64,000 nt of DNA, from contig JAQJVL010002613.1 in the NCBI GenBank assembly GCA_035578905.1, positions 1-64,000 of the forward strand. The letters are read 5' to 3'. Below, in pieces: positions 32,965-43,992 of the stretch. The translations under genes and the position numbers were made by a program. The notes under the pieces were generated by a model. The model did not search any database. It was not told the DNA's origin and worked only from the letters and a program-made list of their open reading frames with translations. This DNA is from Stictocephala bisonia (Eukaryota > Arthropoda > Insecta > Hemiptera > Membracidae). Positions within the stretch are counted from its first letter, which is position 1. Each line of letters opens with the position of its first letter.

Positions 32965-35900
32965 CAAGGGCGTAGCCAGGATTTTCTTTTGGGGGGTGCT
33001 GACTTTGAAGGGTCATCACGGGGGGGGGGGGAAGTTAGCCCCCCCCCCACCCACGAGGGTTCAGGGAAATTTTGTAAATTTTAGGGCAAAATTGTGGGTT
33101 TTAAGGCAATTTGAGCATTTAAAATCTATTATTTCGATTCATTACGGACCATAGGAAAATGTAAGACCGAAGGGTGACTTTATGCCTTACCTTTATGTTC
33201 GACAATTACCCTTATATATTACTAACACAGTCAAATTCATTAGGATAAAAATAAAGAAATAATAAATAAAAATGTGATTTTTATTACTTTAAAAAAGATA
33301 GCATCACTTATTGCTTTGATGGCATGGCATAAAAAACTACAAGAGAATAAGCTTCCTGGGCACGCTCGCCATTACATCCAGTACTTGTTCTGGTGAAACA
33401 CTGACATTGCCGTAGTGAACGGACAAGAGTGCAAGATCAGTTAATCTTTCATCATTCATCCTGTTTCTTAAGTAATTTTTTATTCTTTTCATTGTCGAAA
33501 ATGTTCGTTCGGCTGTGCATGTTGAAACTGAAAACAAAACAAATGATTAAAAAAGACTTCATAAAGCCAAATTGTGTTTTTTTACATTTTATTTAATAAG
33601 AGTTTGGTTCTAAGTTCATAAAAAGACAGGTATCAAAGGTAAGTCAATACTTACAGGCTTTGCATCTTAAAAAGTTTAGTATTTAAGGTAGTAACTGAAC
33701 CAGTTATTATTTTTTTGGGAAAATTTTATAATTAAGCCTGAAGTAATAAAAAATCCTGAACCTTAATATTAACTAAACTTACCTGGAAGTGTTGCCAAGG
33801 TTTTAAGCAAATGGTGAATATGTGGGGAAAATGCCTTGTCGCAGTTATCCAGACATTCAGAAATAGTAGGAAATTTCTTCTTTGTCACCAGCTCTTCTTT
33901 TTCCCACTTGTTGCACCATAGTAGGTACTCTGCTTTAGCTTCTGATGCAGCAGCAGCCCCGTTTTCAAAATAAAGGGACAGTTTATCTATCTCATCAACG
34001 TAATTTCTGGATGCATGGTTTGGAAGTATAACTCTTAGTGCATTTAACACATCATCCTGGCCATTACTGAATCTGCTCTTTAGGTGTACTAATAAGTCAT
34101 CCAATGAGGGAACAAAAATAGTTCTTCTGAAATACTCCTCAACGTTATCATGAGGATAGTTTTCTCTGTTAGTTTGCCTTCCCGCCAGTCTAGGCACCTT
34201 CAATTCAGCACCAAAATAGAATTTTTTATGAACCTCAGAAGCTGACTCAAACAATTTGTGAAACTCAACATCAATTTCATCTCTCAAAACCTGCAATGTC
34301 TCTATGACAGAAGTAGCATATGAGACAGAGAAAGACAGAAGTGTGGTATACTGAGCTTAAATCGGCATTCGGACTCTGTAAATACTTTGAAAGAGGCAAA
34401 GTATAAGTAAACAACTTTTCACAAGTCGAGAGGGACAACAAAAAGTCACTTTTCTCGATAGCAGCAACCAGTCCACTTGCACGTGATGATATGGAACGGT
34501 TACACTCTGATAGCTCGAACAAACTGGGGACAATAGCTTCATAAAGCTCAACAAACACGTTAACTGCGTCGTGTCTCTCAATGAACCTAGTTTCACAAAC
34601 ACTGAGCAACCTGGTTTTTTTGCTTTCTGAAACATACTTTTTTATATTTGATTTGAGTAAGTCCCCAGCATACGCATTATTTCTGAATAAGTTACAAATT
34701 TCTGTCATGGTGCCAAGACAGTTTCTTACGTTTTTCTCACATAAAGCTGATGACAATACAAGATTCAACCTGTGAGACACGCAATGAACGTAAATTGCTT
34801 TTGGGTACAGTTGTTTTATTTTAGCTTGTACGCCGTTAAATTGCCCACTCATAGTACTAACTCCATCATACCCTTGACCAACCAACTTTTCCATTTCAAG
34901 ACCTAGTTTTGTACACTGGCCTAAGATAACAGTTGTAATACCTTCGGCAGTCATGTCAGTTACAGGTGCAAAAGTAAGGAAATCCTCATGAACTGTGTTT
35001 TGTTCATCAACAAAACGTACAGACAAAGAGAGCTGCTCTGTGCCCGAGACATCTAAAGTTTCGTCTGCAATTATTGTAAAGGCACCAGATGTGTTTGCAT
35101 TCTCTACAATTTTGTCTTGAATAATTTTTGAGCAAATACCTAAAATCTTGTTTTGTATGGAAGCACTCACATAGGTTGCATTTCTTGGTGATTTAAGTAG
35201 ATGATTTTTCAATTTTTCGTCCCCACTACTTGCTCTATATCTTAGTAGAGCCCTGAACTTCCCATCCTTGTGATGCGGCTTTTCCAAGAGAACTGGACCA
35301 TAGTTTTCCGGATCGTGTTCCTTGCCTCGCAAAGGAAGCTCATTTTCCCCACAAAAAATCACTGTTTCAATAATGGGTTTCAAGGCCTCTCTATTTTCTA
35401 CAACCAGTTTTTTTCTCTGTGTGTCAACTTGAGATGCAACACTGTCCATTTTCATACGTAAAACATTCAAATAGTGGTCAGCCGAAGCAGTGCATTTCTT
35501 GTGATAGTTAGTACTGGCGTGAACTTTAAATTTTTCCAATGCACTTTGCCATTTCGTAAATGGTGACCTAACTAACGAACCTATACTTTCATGACTCCCT
35601 TTGCCTACGCTTTCAGTACAAAAAGCTATACAGTACTTGCAAAAAGCTGCATTAAAGGATTGTGAATACGCCAGCCAAGGGTATTTTATGAGCCAGTTGT
35701 GTTGAAACTTTCGTTTTTGCCCGCCTGCCATATTAGTTGGAAAATTAAAGTTTCCACTTGGGGTAAATGCATCTGCATCTAGCAATATTTTACGCCTCAA
35801 TTGGTCCATATTTTTAATAGAATGAGGAGAAAAAAGTAATTCTGAAATCTTACCGATATCATTTTCAGAGAGCTCGCCACATTTTTGCCCCTGTGGCTGT

Positions 35901-36536
35901 GAATTAGTGTTTTTAGTACTCCCACTACCAATTTCAACTTCAACACAACTACCACTGCCAGAGCTTTCATTCTCTTGAATATTAGTTGAACTACAAGCTG
36001 AAGCTTCATTTCCAATTGCTACTTTGGTTTGTTTTTGTTTTGAAAAATAACTTACAATAGTTTTATTTTGTACCTGCCGACGTTTCATATTTTATTTCAA
36101 ATATAATCGCACTATACTTAAATATTTAACGTACAAACAACGCACTGACCTGATGGCAGACAATACACAGTAACTCTACACAGACTCACATGACACAGCA
36201 ATACTACAGTACTAGCACTACGAGTGTGATCTGACGACTGATGTGCGAGTTGAGTTGCTAGGCATGCTGGGTAGTGAGTAGCAGCCGGGTCGTCAACCCC
36301 GCCCGTACGTACACTCAACCACAAAAGAGGACTCGTTCGTTTGAGTGTCACGCTGCGTACAGTCCATGCCAACTAACCTCTCTCACTAGTTCGATAAACC
36401 AACCGGCATGGTATCAACACAGGTTTATTGAGCAGGTTAAAAAAAGCCTCAGTTAGTTATTGTTAAAATATTTAATTTTATGAGAATTTCGGGGGGTGCT
36501 GGAGCACCTTCAGCACCCCCCCTGGCTACGCCCTTG
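32965..36536 (-). mobile_element. Full-length hAT transposon with 8-bp target duplication
   Basis: ATTTAGAC stands at 32957-32964 and 36537-36544. The ends CAAGGGCGTAGCCAGG and CCTGGCTACGCCCTTG are exact inverted repeats, and G/C-runs follow (GGGGGGTGCTG at both ends). The transposase is on the minus strand with an intron. The 8-bp duplication, terminal CA...TG and C-terminal hAT dimerisation motif identify the superfamily. Confidence 0.95.
33337..36088 (-). pseudogene. hAT transposase (TTF zinc finger, DUF4371-like), one apparent frameshift
   Basis: The first frame, 36088-34277, has an N terminus reading MKRRQVQNKTIVSYFSKQK, a TTF-type zinc finger (KYPWLAYSQSFNAAFCKYC), and a catalytic core with TIIADETLDVSG and VGQGYDGVSTMSGQFNG, then YVHCVSHRLNLVLS. 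Near 34355 the reading shifts to the frame of 34296-33783 (ETLQVLRDEIDVEFHKLFES). A GT-AG intron at 33782-33528 (donor CCAG|GTAAG, acceptor TTTTCAG) joins it to the dimerisation domain VSTCTAERTFSTMKRIKNYL at 33527-33337. A single base gained or lost near 34355 is the only break seen, so it is either a recent pseudogene or a sequencing error. Confidence 0.88.
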
Positions 36537-36799
36537 ATTTAGACTGAAATTTATATTGTATACTATTCTCTTGCATTCTATTGCACTTATTATAATTGAG
36601 CCAGAAAGAGAGTGCACAATTATATTACACACTGTAATTGTGACCTGCATGTTATACAGGGTGACAATTAAGTCTTAGGACGACTTTATAAATTTAAATG
36701 ACTAGAGATATCACAACCAAATTTGACATTCTGTTACTGGTAATAGTAAGGTATTGGTTGTAATTGGTATTAATAATATTGTATTGGTAATAATAAATT

Positions 36800-37065
36800 G
36801 GTCGGTAGCGTAGTTGGTTCAATCCCAGCTTCATGTGCTAAAGGTTGTCAGTTCGATCCCAATCAGAGTCAATACATTTTGAGAAAGATCAGCTGATAAC
36901 CACCGACTGTTCATTTGTCATTGGGCTATTAATTAATGACACTTTCTAAGGAATAGTCGGCCTTAGTTTGTAACAATGACTACATTCGCTCATCTACACT
37001 CATCACACTCAATCGATATCCATATTCGCCCATATCTTGACGATCGGCGTCTTATGAATAAATAA
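36800..37065 (+). repeat. Full-length tRNA-derived SINE
   Basis: GGTAGCGTAGTTGG (36804-36817) and GTCAGTTCGATCCC (36847-36860) are the A and B boxes of a tRNA-type polymerase III promoter. The body follows (ATCAGCTGATAACC, CATTTGTCATTGGGCTATTA, CATATTCGCCCATATCTTGA) and the 3' end is an AATAAATAAAT tail. Relatives: 41505-41768, 52302-52562, 61253-61425, 60850-61030, 11607-13300 (split), 32279-32360 and 45943-46022. Confidence 0.92.
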
Positions 37066-37418
37066 ATATTTTTCTGTGTACATGGTAATCGGTTGTCACC
37101 TTTGGGGGACGGCTTGTTGGGAGTAAGAAGATAATCTTTAATGACAGCCTACAGTTGAGTTGTACATTATTTTAAAGGTCTAGTTGAACTGAAAACAATG
37201 AAAAAAATTGTACTCTTGTTAAAAAATATTATTTATTTAGACTAAAACTTATGTTAGTACTTTTGTTCAAAATTGCTATAAAAATATTAAGATTACAAGT
37301 AACCCATGAAGAAATAATGCAAGCTGCCACCTAAATTCATAACTATATAAATTTTGCAAGGAAAACCTTATTTTATATTAGAACAATACAAATAACAATT
37401 GAATATTATTATTGTTAG

Positions 37419-37569
37419 CTAGATCAGTACTTGGAGATAGATGTGAACAGCCTGCGAGGAATGATAAAGTCTACAGTGCGTGTCTGGATAAACCAAACTG
37501 GTGAAGTAACTTGCAAGGCCCACAACTCTCTAGGTTCCCGACAAGAGGCTATCACTGTCTTAGCTACAG
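37419..37569 (+). CDS. Pvr: Pvr exon 9: second half of Ig domain 5
   Basis: Acceptor ATTGTTAG, donor GTATTA; phase 0 in, phase 1 out. It encodes LDQYLEIDVNSLRGMIKST, then VWINQTGEVTCKAHNSLGS and RQEAITVLAT. TGEVTCKAHNSLG is the F-G hairpin with the cysteine that pairs with exon 8. NQT is an N-glycosylation site. Confidence 0.88.
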
Positions 37570-37782
37570 GTATTAAAATCAAATTATCTTTATTCGTATA
37601 TTTGTATGAGTACAAAGAACAATATCAACAATCAGTTGAAGTAAACAAGTCAATATACCAAGCCTACTGTAATTAATTATGAAATGCAATGATTTGATAT
37701 TATACAAAAGTAATAAATGAAATTCCACTAACATATTCATAATTGCTTCACTACCCATCATTCTCTGCTACATATAAACTCA

Positions 37783-38322
37783 TTAAATTCTAGTGGGAAT
37801 TGATGAAGTACTATACAGCAAGCACCATATGTACATTAGATTGTTGAGGCTCTTCTTAAATGTTGTTGGTGAAGTTAAATTCTTTGTTTTTGTTAACATT
37901 CTATACAGCTTAATACCTGTATAAGTTGTCTTTTTTGTAAAAAATTTCAAACTATGCTGACCAATTTGGACCCTACGAGCTCCGGTACTGTAGCCATGAC
38001 TGCCTTGAGGTATGCTGTCAGTATGGGTTTCCTTAACATACACTATAGGCCTACTTAAAAATATGTAGAACCTGCATACCATAATATTTAATTCTTTTAA
38101 GAATTGCCTTACAGAATCCTCATTGCCCAATCCAAGAATTATTCTAATAAATTTTTGAACTAACAATATTTTATTTAGTTTTGAATTATATGGAGATCTC
38201 AAATGATTTATTAGAGTGAATAAGGGCAAATTAAATATGTTTCAGTATGAATTTATCACACAAATATGCTACTCTTTTTAATGCATACATTCCTGAACTT
38301 AATTTTGATAAAGGTTTATTAA
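37783..38322 (-). pseudogene. LINE (CR1/Jockey-like) reverse transcriptase C-terminal fragment
   Basis: On the minus strand the text runs PHINKPLSKLSSGMYALKRV (from 38336), then AYLCDKFILKHI, a stop, FALIHSNKSFEISI, then LVQKFIRIILGLGNEDSVRQ and FLKELNIMVC, and later SLKFFTKKTTYTGIKLYRML. This order is the thumb and C-terminal end of CR1/Jockey-type reverse transcriptases. Upstream residues FLGIHL are found beyond the mariner insertion (39246-39275). Internal stops show it is dead. Confidence 0.8.
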
Positions 38323-38324
38323 TA

Positions 38325-39243
38325 TGAGGTACAGTCAAAAAGTTTCCGGAATCGATGTTCAGAGACACACAGCGTGGTTGCCGGTGGGAATTTCGTCGTC
38401 TATCAATTAGTAGGTGGAGAAGGGATATAGTTAGCGTGAGTATCACCCAGCCACCACTGTTCCTCCGTGGAGAGCACTTTTCGTGTATTTGTGTGTTTAA
38501 ATTGCCATGTTTTGAAAATTTATTTAATGAACAGCTAAAAAACATTAAATTTGATTTTTTATTTCAAAAGTCATCTTCTAGGACACTTAAAATGTTAATT
38601 CAAGTATACGGAAGAAAAGCCAATTTTATGAACGGCACAAACGTTTTCGTGAAGGTTTCATAAACATTGAAGATGATACGAGTAGTGACACCCTTCAACT
38701 GCAACCACAGATGATAACATTGAGCAAGTTCCGCAAACTGTCCATGCAAACTGAAGAATAACAATTGATGATATCGCATATAAGGTAAATTTATCCACAC
38801 AAAAGTTCTTAGGCGCTTACGAGATGCTATTAGGAGGAAACGGCCTAAAAAATGAGCTGAAAACAATTGGATTTTCAGCTGCATGACGATACCCCTGCAC
38901 ATAGATTCTTGTTAGTACGTAACTACCTAATCAAGTACCGCGTTATCACGTTAGAACATACTCCATATTCGCTTGACCTCATGCCGACCGATTTCTTACT
39001 GTTTAAACGGTAAAAACATCAATAAAAGGAAATCGATTTGCAGGTGCTAAAGCTGTCAGTAAAATGCGATAAAAGTATTGAAATACATTAAAAAAATAAG
39101 TGTTTTGACCATCTGTATGATCGTAGGGACAAGTGTATTGTTGTAGGAGAAGAGTATTTTGAAGGAGTATAGGTTTGTAAGATTTTATCTTTGTCCAATA
39201 AACATATTTCAACCTATTCCGGGAACTTTTTGACTATACCTCG
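38325..39243 (+). mobile_element. Decayed mariner element inserted in a LINE fragment
   Basis: The ends read TGAGGTACAGTCAAAAAGTT and, inverted, CGAGGTATAGTCAAAAAGTT, with TA on both sides (38323-38324 and 39244-39245). Decayed transposase pieces are visible on the + strand: LIQVYGRKANFMNGTN near 38597, HDDTPAHRFLLVRNYLIKYR near 38885, and PYSLDLMPTDFLLFKR near 38961 (compare mariner YSPDLAP-x-DFFLF). Stops and frameshifts abound. Both LINE halves match on either side. Confidence 0.88.
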
Positions 39244-39245
39244 TA

Positions 39246-39275
39246 AGTGGATTCCAAGAAAAATGTCTGTCAATT
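39246..39275 (-). pseudogene. LINE fragment, continuation beyond mariner insertion
   Basis: The minus strand reads TDIFLGIHL, the reverse-transcriptase motif (F-L-G-h-h-h) that precedes the PHINK text of the other part, so the mariner interrupted one LINE copy. The signal fades upstream. Confidence 0.55.
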
Positions 39276-39529
39276 ATTACTCAGTCTAGATTATTGTTGC
39301 CAGCTATATCAGTGCTTTGAGATAATTATGAAAAGCTTGCTAGAAATGACTCAAGTTTTTTTACATTGTTTGATGACTTCATGCCATCAGATTACATATA
39401 ATTAAAAATGATTTGTATTTTGTTTGTTTAAACTGATAGCAGTAATAGTTATGTTTTTACTAATGCAGATAAAAATATGTTGTTTCTCGCTCTAAACATT
39501 CTTGGAATGAAGTCCTCAATGTGTACTTA

Positions 39530-39780
39530 TGCTGATGGGAGGGTCCCTAATTATACATGTGGGTAGGTAGGAGGTTCCCTAGTGTAGTACATATGTGGGT
39601 CGAAAGGGTCCTCAATGTAGTACATTTTTGGATGGATGTGGCAGTTAGAAGGACTCTCAATGTACCTATGTGAGTGGTTAGGAATGTAGTTAAATGTGGG
39701 TGTGCAGGGAGTTCCTTGTTTTACTACATATTTGGGAGGGTGGGATGGTCTTTAAAGATGTATATATGTGGGTGGCAAAC
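39530..39780. repeat. Imperfect G/T-rich tandem repeat
   Basis: Loose repeats of GTGGGT(A/C)GG, TCCC/CCTAGTGTAGTACAT and TCAATGTAGTACAT at 40-60-base spacing. No gene. Confidence 0.55.
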
Positions 39781-40182
39781 TACTTTAGCGTTAGTAAAAT
39801 CACACAACTATACTTTATACTTTTATTGTGTCAATAAAGAAATTGAATACAGTCTGAGGAAGTTAACTCTTTGTGATTGTTGATAGGTTGGTTAGGAAAT
39901 AAGGAAAAAAGAAGCATGATTGATGGGTTGATAAATATATGATCTGCCCTACATTTTAGAAACATTGCATTATTACAAAGTACTATACATCAATACTACT
40001 TCTGATTCTTTAAATTAAAAAGTCAGATCTATCTTTTAAGAATTAGAACTAATTATTATCCATGTTAAAGTAATTAAAGCTATTGATGTTGTATATTTTA
40101 AACTTTAATTTCCAAATTGGTATACTCTTATCTGTTGATAAAGAACAAAATTTTTAATCTAATTATGGCAATTTATTTTCAG

Positions 40183-40332
40183 ATGTGGAGAAAGGATTCG
40201 TAATCAATTACCCTGCCAGTGTTGTTGAGTCAGACAATGTCACTTTGAGCTGTGGCGCCTCCAAGTTTCGATATACCAAAGACCTCCAGTGGCTGTACAC
40301 TGACAAACATGGGCATTCTTCCCCAGTCTTTG
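40183..40332 (+). CDS. Pvr: Pvr exon 10: first half of Ig domain 6
   Basis: Acceptor TTATTTTCAG, donor GTAAGA; phase 1 in, phase 1 out. It encodes DVEKGFVINYPASVVESDN, then VTLSCGASKFRYTKDLQWLY and TDKHGHSSPVF. B-strand cysteine and C-strand tryptophan are present. The mid-domain intron is phase 1 here, unlike the phase 0 of Ig2, 3, 5 and 7, and this agrees with the phase-1 start of exon 11. Confidence 0.9.
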
Positions 40333-41504
40333 GTAAGATTTAAACCAATTTCAACCAAGTCTTAAATCAATTAAAAATTTGAACTTAAGTAAGCTAAACA
40401 AATTTAACGAGAACCCAAATTCAAGTATGACACAAAAATTTATAATTTTTATATTCGATGTTGGTCAAGAATCATAATCACCATTTAAAAACAAATTTTT
40501 AATTTAGCTTCTACAAATGTGCATAAATCATATTATCTGGATTCAACCATTTAATCTAATTTTAGTGTGCACAGCAAATGTCATAGATCTTTTCTTTCTA
40601 AGATTTTACTATTTCTGCTTGGTTATTATTTAGGCAAAAACTATGTATGAATTTGAATGCATGGTTTAGGTCTTTGTTACTGATAGCATTTGATGCAATA
40701 CAACTAGATATTATTGTCTGTACTCTTTTTATGCACATACATACTTCAAGATGTTTTTATATCCCATAGTTGTTTATTTTGTTGTTAATCTTAGGTTTTA
40801 GAAAGAAATAGTTCGACATACATTTCTACTGTTTTGGACTAGTTTCCCTACAAATAGGCAGCTATCCATGATGGGAATCAATTTCATCTATTTTCATCAT
40901 GTTATTCTTTTGTATTTTTATAGAGAAATAAATAGAGTTTTAATTTCGATGTAATTATTACTATTATTCATTCCACGCTTCATTATTCATACAATAACAA
41001 TTATTGTTTATGAACTATGAACCATATAATGCATTTATAATAATACAGTGAAGCCCTCAGTACATGAATCTGAAAGAATTAGAAAAATTTGCTATCAAGA
41101 TATTCAAAATATCAAGGTACAAAGTGATAAGTTTAAAATGGTAACATTTGTTGAGAGATTAAGGTTGAGTGGAAGAGAGGACTTAATAGTCCTAACTCCG
41201 CCTAATAAAGACAATTTTCATTTCATTTGTTATAAAGAGGTTTGTTTTACATGGAGCAAGTATGTTATCATTCTAATTACCTTGTTGAACTGACTAATAT
41301 TAAGTGCAAACAGTTAAAAAATTCAATAGTGTCTCTAACCCAAGTCCTGACACCTTAGACCATTTGTACATTGTATGTATGATGTAGTATATGTACATTG
41401 TGTTGGAATGGAATATTTTTATATGATAATGAACACAAGTTAAACACAAATCATGTGAACTATTCAACAGTTCACTAATATTTATTTATTTATTTTATTT
41501 ATTT

Positions 41505-41768
41505 ATTCATAAGACGCCGATCGTCAAGATATGGGCGAATATGGATTTCGAATGAGTGTGATGAGTGTAGACGAGCAAATGTAGTCATTGTTACAAACTA
41601 AGGCAGACTATTCTTTAGAAAGTGTCATTAATTAATAGCCCAATGACAAATGAACAGACGGTTATTATCAGCTGATCCTTCTCAAAATGTATTATGACTC
41701 TGATTGGGATCGAACTGAGAACCTTTAGCACATGAAGCTGGGATTGAACCAACTACGCTACCGACCAA
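41505..41768 (-). repeat. Full-length tRNA-derived SINE, antisense
   Basis: Begins with the tail (TTTATTCATAAGACGCCGAT) and ends with the reverse complement of the A box (CCAACTACGCTACCGACC); the B box is GGGATCGAACTGA. Highly similar to 36800-37065. Confidence 0.92.
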
Positions 41769-42897
41769 TTTGTAATAAGTACAATGTGCAAAAAATATTT
41801 GTTTACAGGTTTAACTATAAATTGCCAATGGGTAATTTTAGAAATACTGTCATTTATAAAAGTAATCATAAACTGTACTAAAAATAAATCAATGCCAGTA
41901 AAATGTTAGTACAGTGACTAAATACTGACGATACCTTACGTGATTGATGTAAACACTGGTCATATTTGTTGTACCAGTCACTGAGCGCCACAGCAGACAC
42001 AAAACCAAACTAAACTAATCAAAGTTTATAGTATCTGAACATGCCTGAATTACACCAAACAGAAATGAAGCCTTTATGTCTCGTTCAACATGATTGGCTT
42101 TGACCTAAAAGTCTTTTTAAGATTTTGACCGTGAATTTTGTTTTGTAGTGATTGAATATATGGTATAGAAGTGATTTCTAAAGAAGTTGTTCTTTAAAGT
42201 TTGTGCCATACAAATAAAATCAGATAAAATTCATGTTAAAGTAATTGGTTCCAAAATTTAATATTGTAAGTGAATTTTTAACGTCAAGTATTTGGTAAGT
42301 AAGATTAAAGGGATATTAAAAAGAATTGTATAGTCACAGATTTGTGCTACGAAATTCATACTATGAATTTATATCTCTTATGTATTTCTAATGCAGCATA
42401 CATGTGAAGCTTTACTGCATTTGCATATCCATTACTCTTTATACAAATTCATAACCTTTTTGGGGACTATGTTTTCAAAAAATATATTAAATGTCTTGAA
42501 ATCAAAGTTTTAAAATAGACAGTAGACTATTGTAATCCATAAATAAATGACACGGGTTAATTAGTATTTGAAGAGATATACATTGCAACTGAAATACCAA
42601 ACACATTAAGAAATTCAACTTGTTGTAAACAAGAATATTATGACTGTATGTGCCCCCAGTTCACAAACAAATATAATGCCTAGTCTCTGTTGTTTGACCT
42701 CAATGGATGAAGAAGAGTTAAACATTGAAACAACATTCACGCACTGTACTTATTTATTCTCCTTACATCTTCGGCCTATTCGTGGACATGAATCATGAAA
42801 CACAGGAATAACACCTTGATAAGTGTAAAAAATTGATAAAAACTGTAACCCTATTTATTTATCTTATTTCCAACGGTCATAACTATTTTACACATAC

Positions 42898-42965
42898 AGT
42901 GAAGTCCCGGTAATCCGAAATAATTTGGACCAAACCCATTTCAGATTACCGAATTTTTCAGATTA
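42898..42965. mobile_element. Pogo/Tigger-like terminal fragment
   Basis: ACAGTGAAGTCCCGGTAATCCG followed by an internal inverted match (CAGATTACCGAATTTTTCAG) resembles pogo-family ends. A second end was not found. Confidence 0.45.
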
Positions 42966-43128
42966 AATGGATTTTCCTAAAACACTCTTTTAATAAAAAA
43001 AATAACAATGATATGCCTAACATTTAGTACAGTACTTCAGTTTTTTGTGCAATAAGAGCCTATGATGATAAGGATTAATGAACCCTTTAATTGAAGACTA
43101 CAATAATCTGACAAGTATGATAAAACTC

Positions 43129-43164
<36 letters not shown>

Positions 43165-43482
43165 CAATGGCCTCAATCCAACAACAAAGGTATAAGGAAA
43201 CATGCAAAAACCTTTATGCATTCCTTTGTGGGCAGATTTAATTCAGAGACTTCATGCCTACATTTTCAAGTTCAATGCATATTTGAATTACAATTCATGT
43301 TTATACATGATTAATCATAGTCAAAAAATGTTCCTCTTTGTCTTTCAAGGCCTTAACTGTTGAAAGAGATTATAGTCTCTTTGGAATCTATTGATCTCAT
43401 TATATGAGTTTAAAGGTCCCAGATACATTATTGCATATAAAGAACTGAATAGACTTAATAAAATAACATACAAATATATTTG

Positions 43483-43703
43483 TTTAGGTTTTGTTTAGAA
43501 CAGGAAAGTAGGCTTACCTTTTTAAAATTTCCTTTGGTAGGTCATTGAAGGTTCACACATAAAAAAGTGTTAAAAAATGGTCAGTAGTCTTGAAATATCT
43601 CCATGATTCTTTTACCTTTTTGTGTCTGTTAACCTTCAAGGACTTACCAAAGTAATTGTTTAAAAAGGTAAGCCTTCTTTCCTGTCCTAAGCAAAACCTA
43701 AAT
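43483..43703. mobile_element. Palindromic foldback MITE, about 220 bp
   Basis: TTTAGGTTTTGTTTAGAACAGG, GTAGGCTTACCTTTTTAAA, TTTGGTAGGTC and TTGAAGGTT on the left have inverted partners on the right (AACCTTCAA, GACTTACCAAAG, TTTAAAAAGGTAAGCCT, CCTGTCCTAAGCAAAACCTA) with small differences. The arms span about 85 bases each. It sits about 40 bases upstream of the first 60-bp exon duplication copy, so it could influence exon 11 splicing. Confidence 0.8.
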
Positions 43704-43743
43704 AATACAGGCACTTGCCCTAATCTGAAAACCATATAAATGT

Positions 43744-43863
43744 ATTTTGTTACGTTAGTAATATATGTTCCAGATGTTTTAATGTGGAGTGAGGAGACAG
43801 ATTATTTTGTTACGTTAGTAATATATGTTCCAGATGTTTTAATGTGGAGTGAGGAGACAGACT
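43744..43863 (+). repeat. 60-bp tandem duplication containing the exon 11 acceptor
   Basis: ATTTTGTTACGTTAGTAATA continuing to GTGAGGAGACAGA occurs at 43744 and again 60 bases later. The two copies are identical apart from edge bases. Each has the acceptor ATGTTCCAG|AT. The duplicated exon portion is in frame and encodes DVLMWSEETDY, so use of the first acceptor adds 20 residues (the second copy's intron part would read FVTLVIYVP). Confidence 0.93.
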
Positions 43864-43992
43864 ATTCATTCTTCATCAAGCTAAATATCCCTCATGTAAT
43901 GAGGAATCACACTGGAAATTATTCTTGTGTCGCTAATGTTCGTTTCGGAAGAGGTGAGACAAGCCGGAAAGACTACATGATGGTGGTACAAA
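43834..43992 (+). CDS. Pvr: Pvr exon 11: second half of Ig domain 6 (downstream acceptor)
   Basis: With the downstream acceptor the exon is 159 bases, phase 1 in and out, donor GTAAGT. It encodes DVLMWSEETDYSFFIKLN, then IPHVMRNHTGNYSCVANVRF and GRGETSRKDYMMVV. HTGNYSC is the F-strand motif; NHT and NYS are N-glycosylation sites. Joined to exon 10 the domain has normal length, about 105 residues. The upstream acceptor (43774) is also open and in frame but would insert a hydrophobic nine-residue piece, so I chose the downstream one. Confidence 0.87.

Larger units (their letters stand above)
32145..37418 (+). other. Pvr intron, exon 8 to exon 9
   Basis: Contains a SINE piece (32279-32360), a full-length hAT element (32965-36536) and a full-length SINE (36800-37065). 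At 36655-36690 ACAGGGTGACAATTAAGTCTT looks like a lone transposon end. Otherwise nothing specific. Confidence 0.7.
37570..40182 (+). other. Pvr intron, exon 9 to exon 10
   Basis: Carries an antisense LINE fragment (37783-38322, continuing at 39246) split by a mariner remnant (38325-39243), and a GT-rich imperfect repeat (39530-39780). The remainder to 40182 is AT-rich without recognised features. Confidence 0.65.
40333..43833 (+). other. Pvr intron, exon 10 to exon 11
   Basis: Contains a SINE (41505-41768), a pogo-like end (42898-42965), a run of about 30 T (43131-43160), a palindromic foldback (43483-43703) and the first copy of a 60-bp duplication that includes the 3' splice site. The open frame 41048-41293 was considered as an exon and rejected. 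Confidence 0.7.

Noticed and set aside
36847..36860. tRNA-like promoter boxes as a true tRNA gene
   Set aside because: The sequence cannot form a complete cloverleaf with acceptor stem, and the same head occurs in several SINE copies with a common body and tail.
41048..41293. Open frame with acceptor (TACAG) in the intron between exons 10 and 11, candidate extra exon
   Set aside because: Exon 10 ends in phase 1 and exon 11 starts in phase 1, so they join directly and give a normal Ig domain. The candidate has no Ig motif in the right place and its good donors would break the frame.
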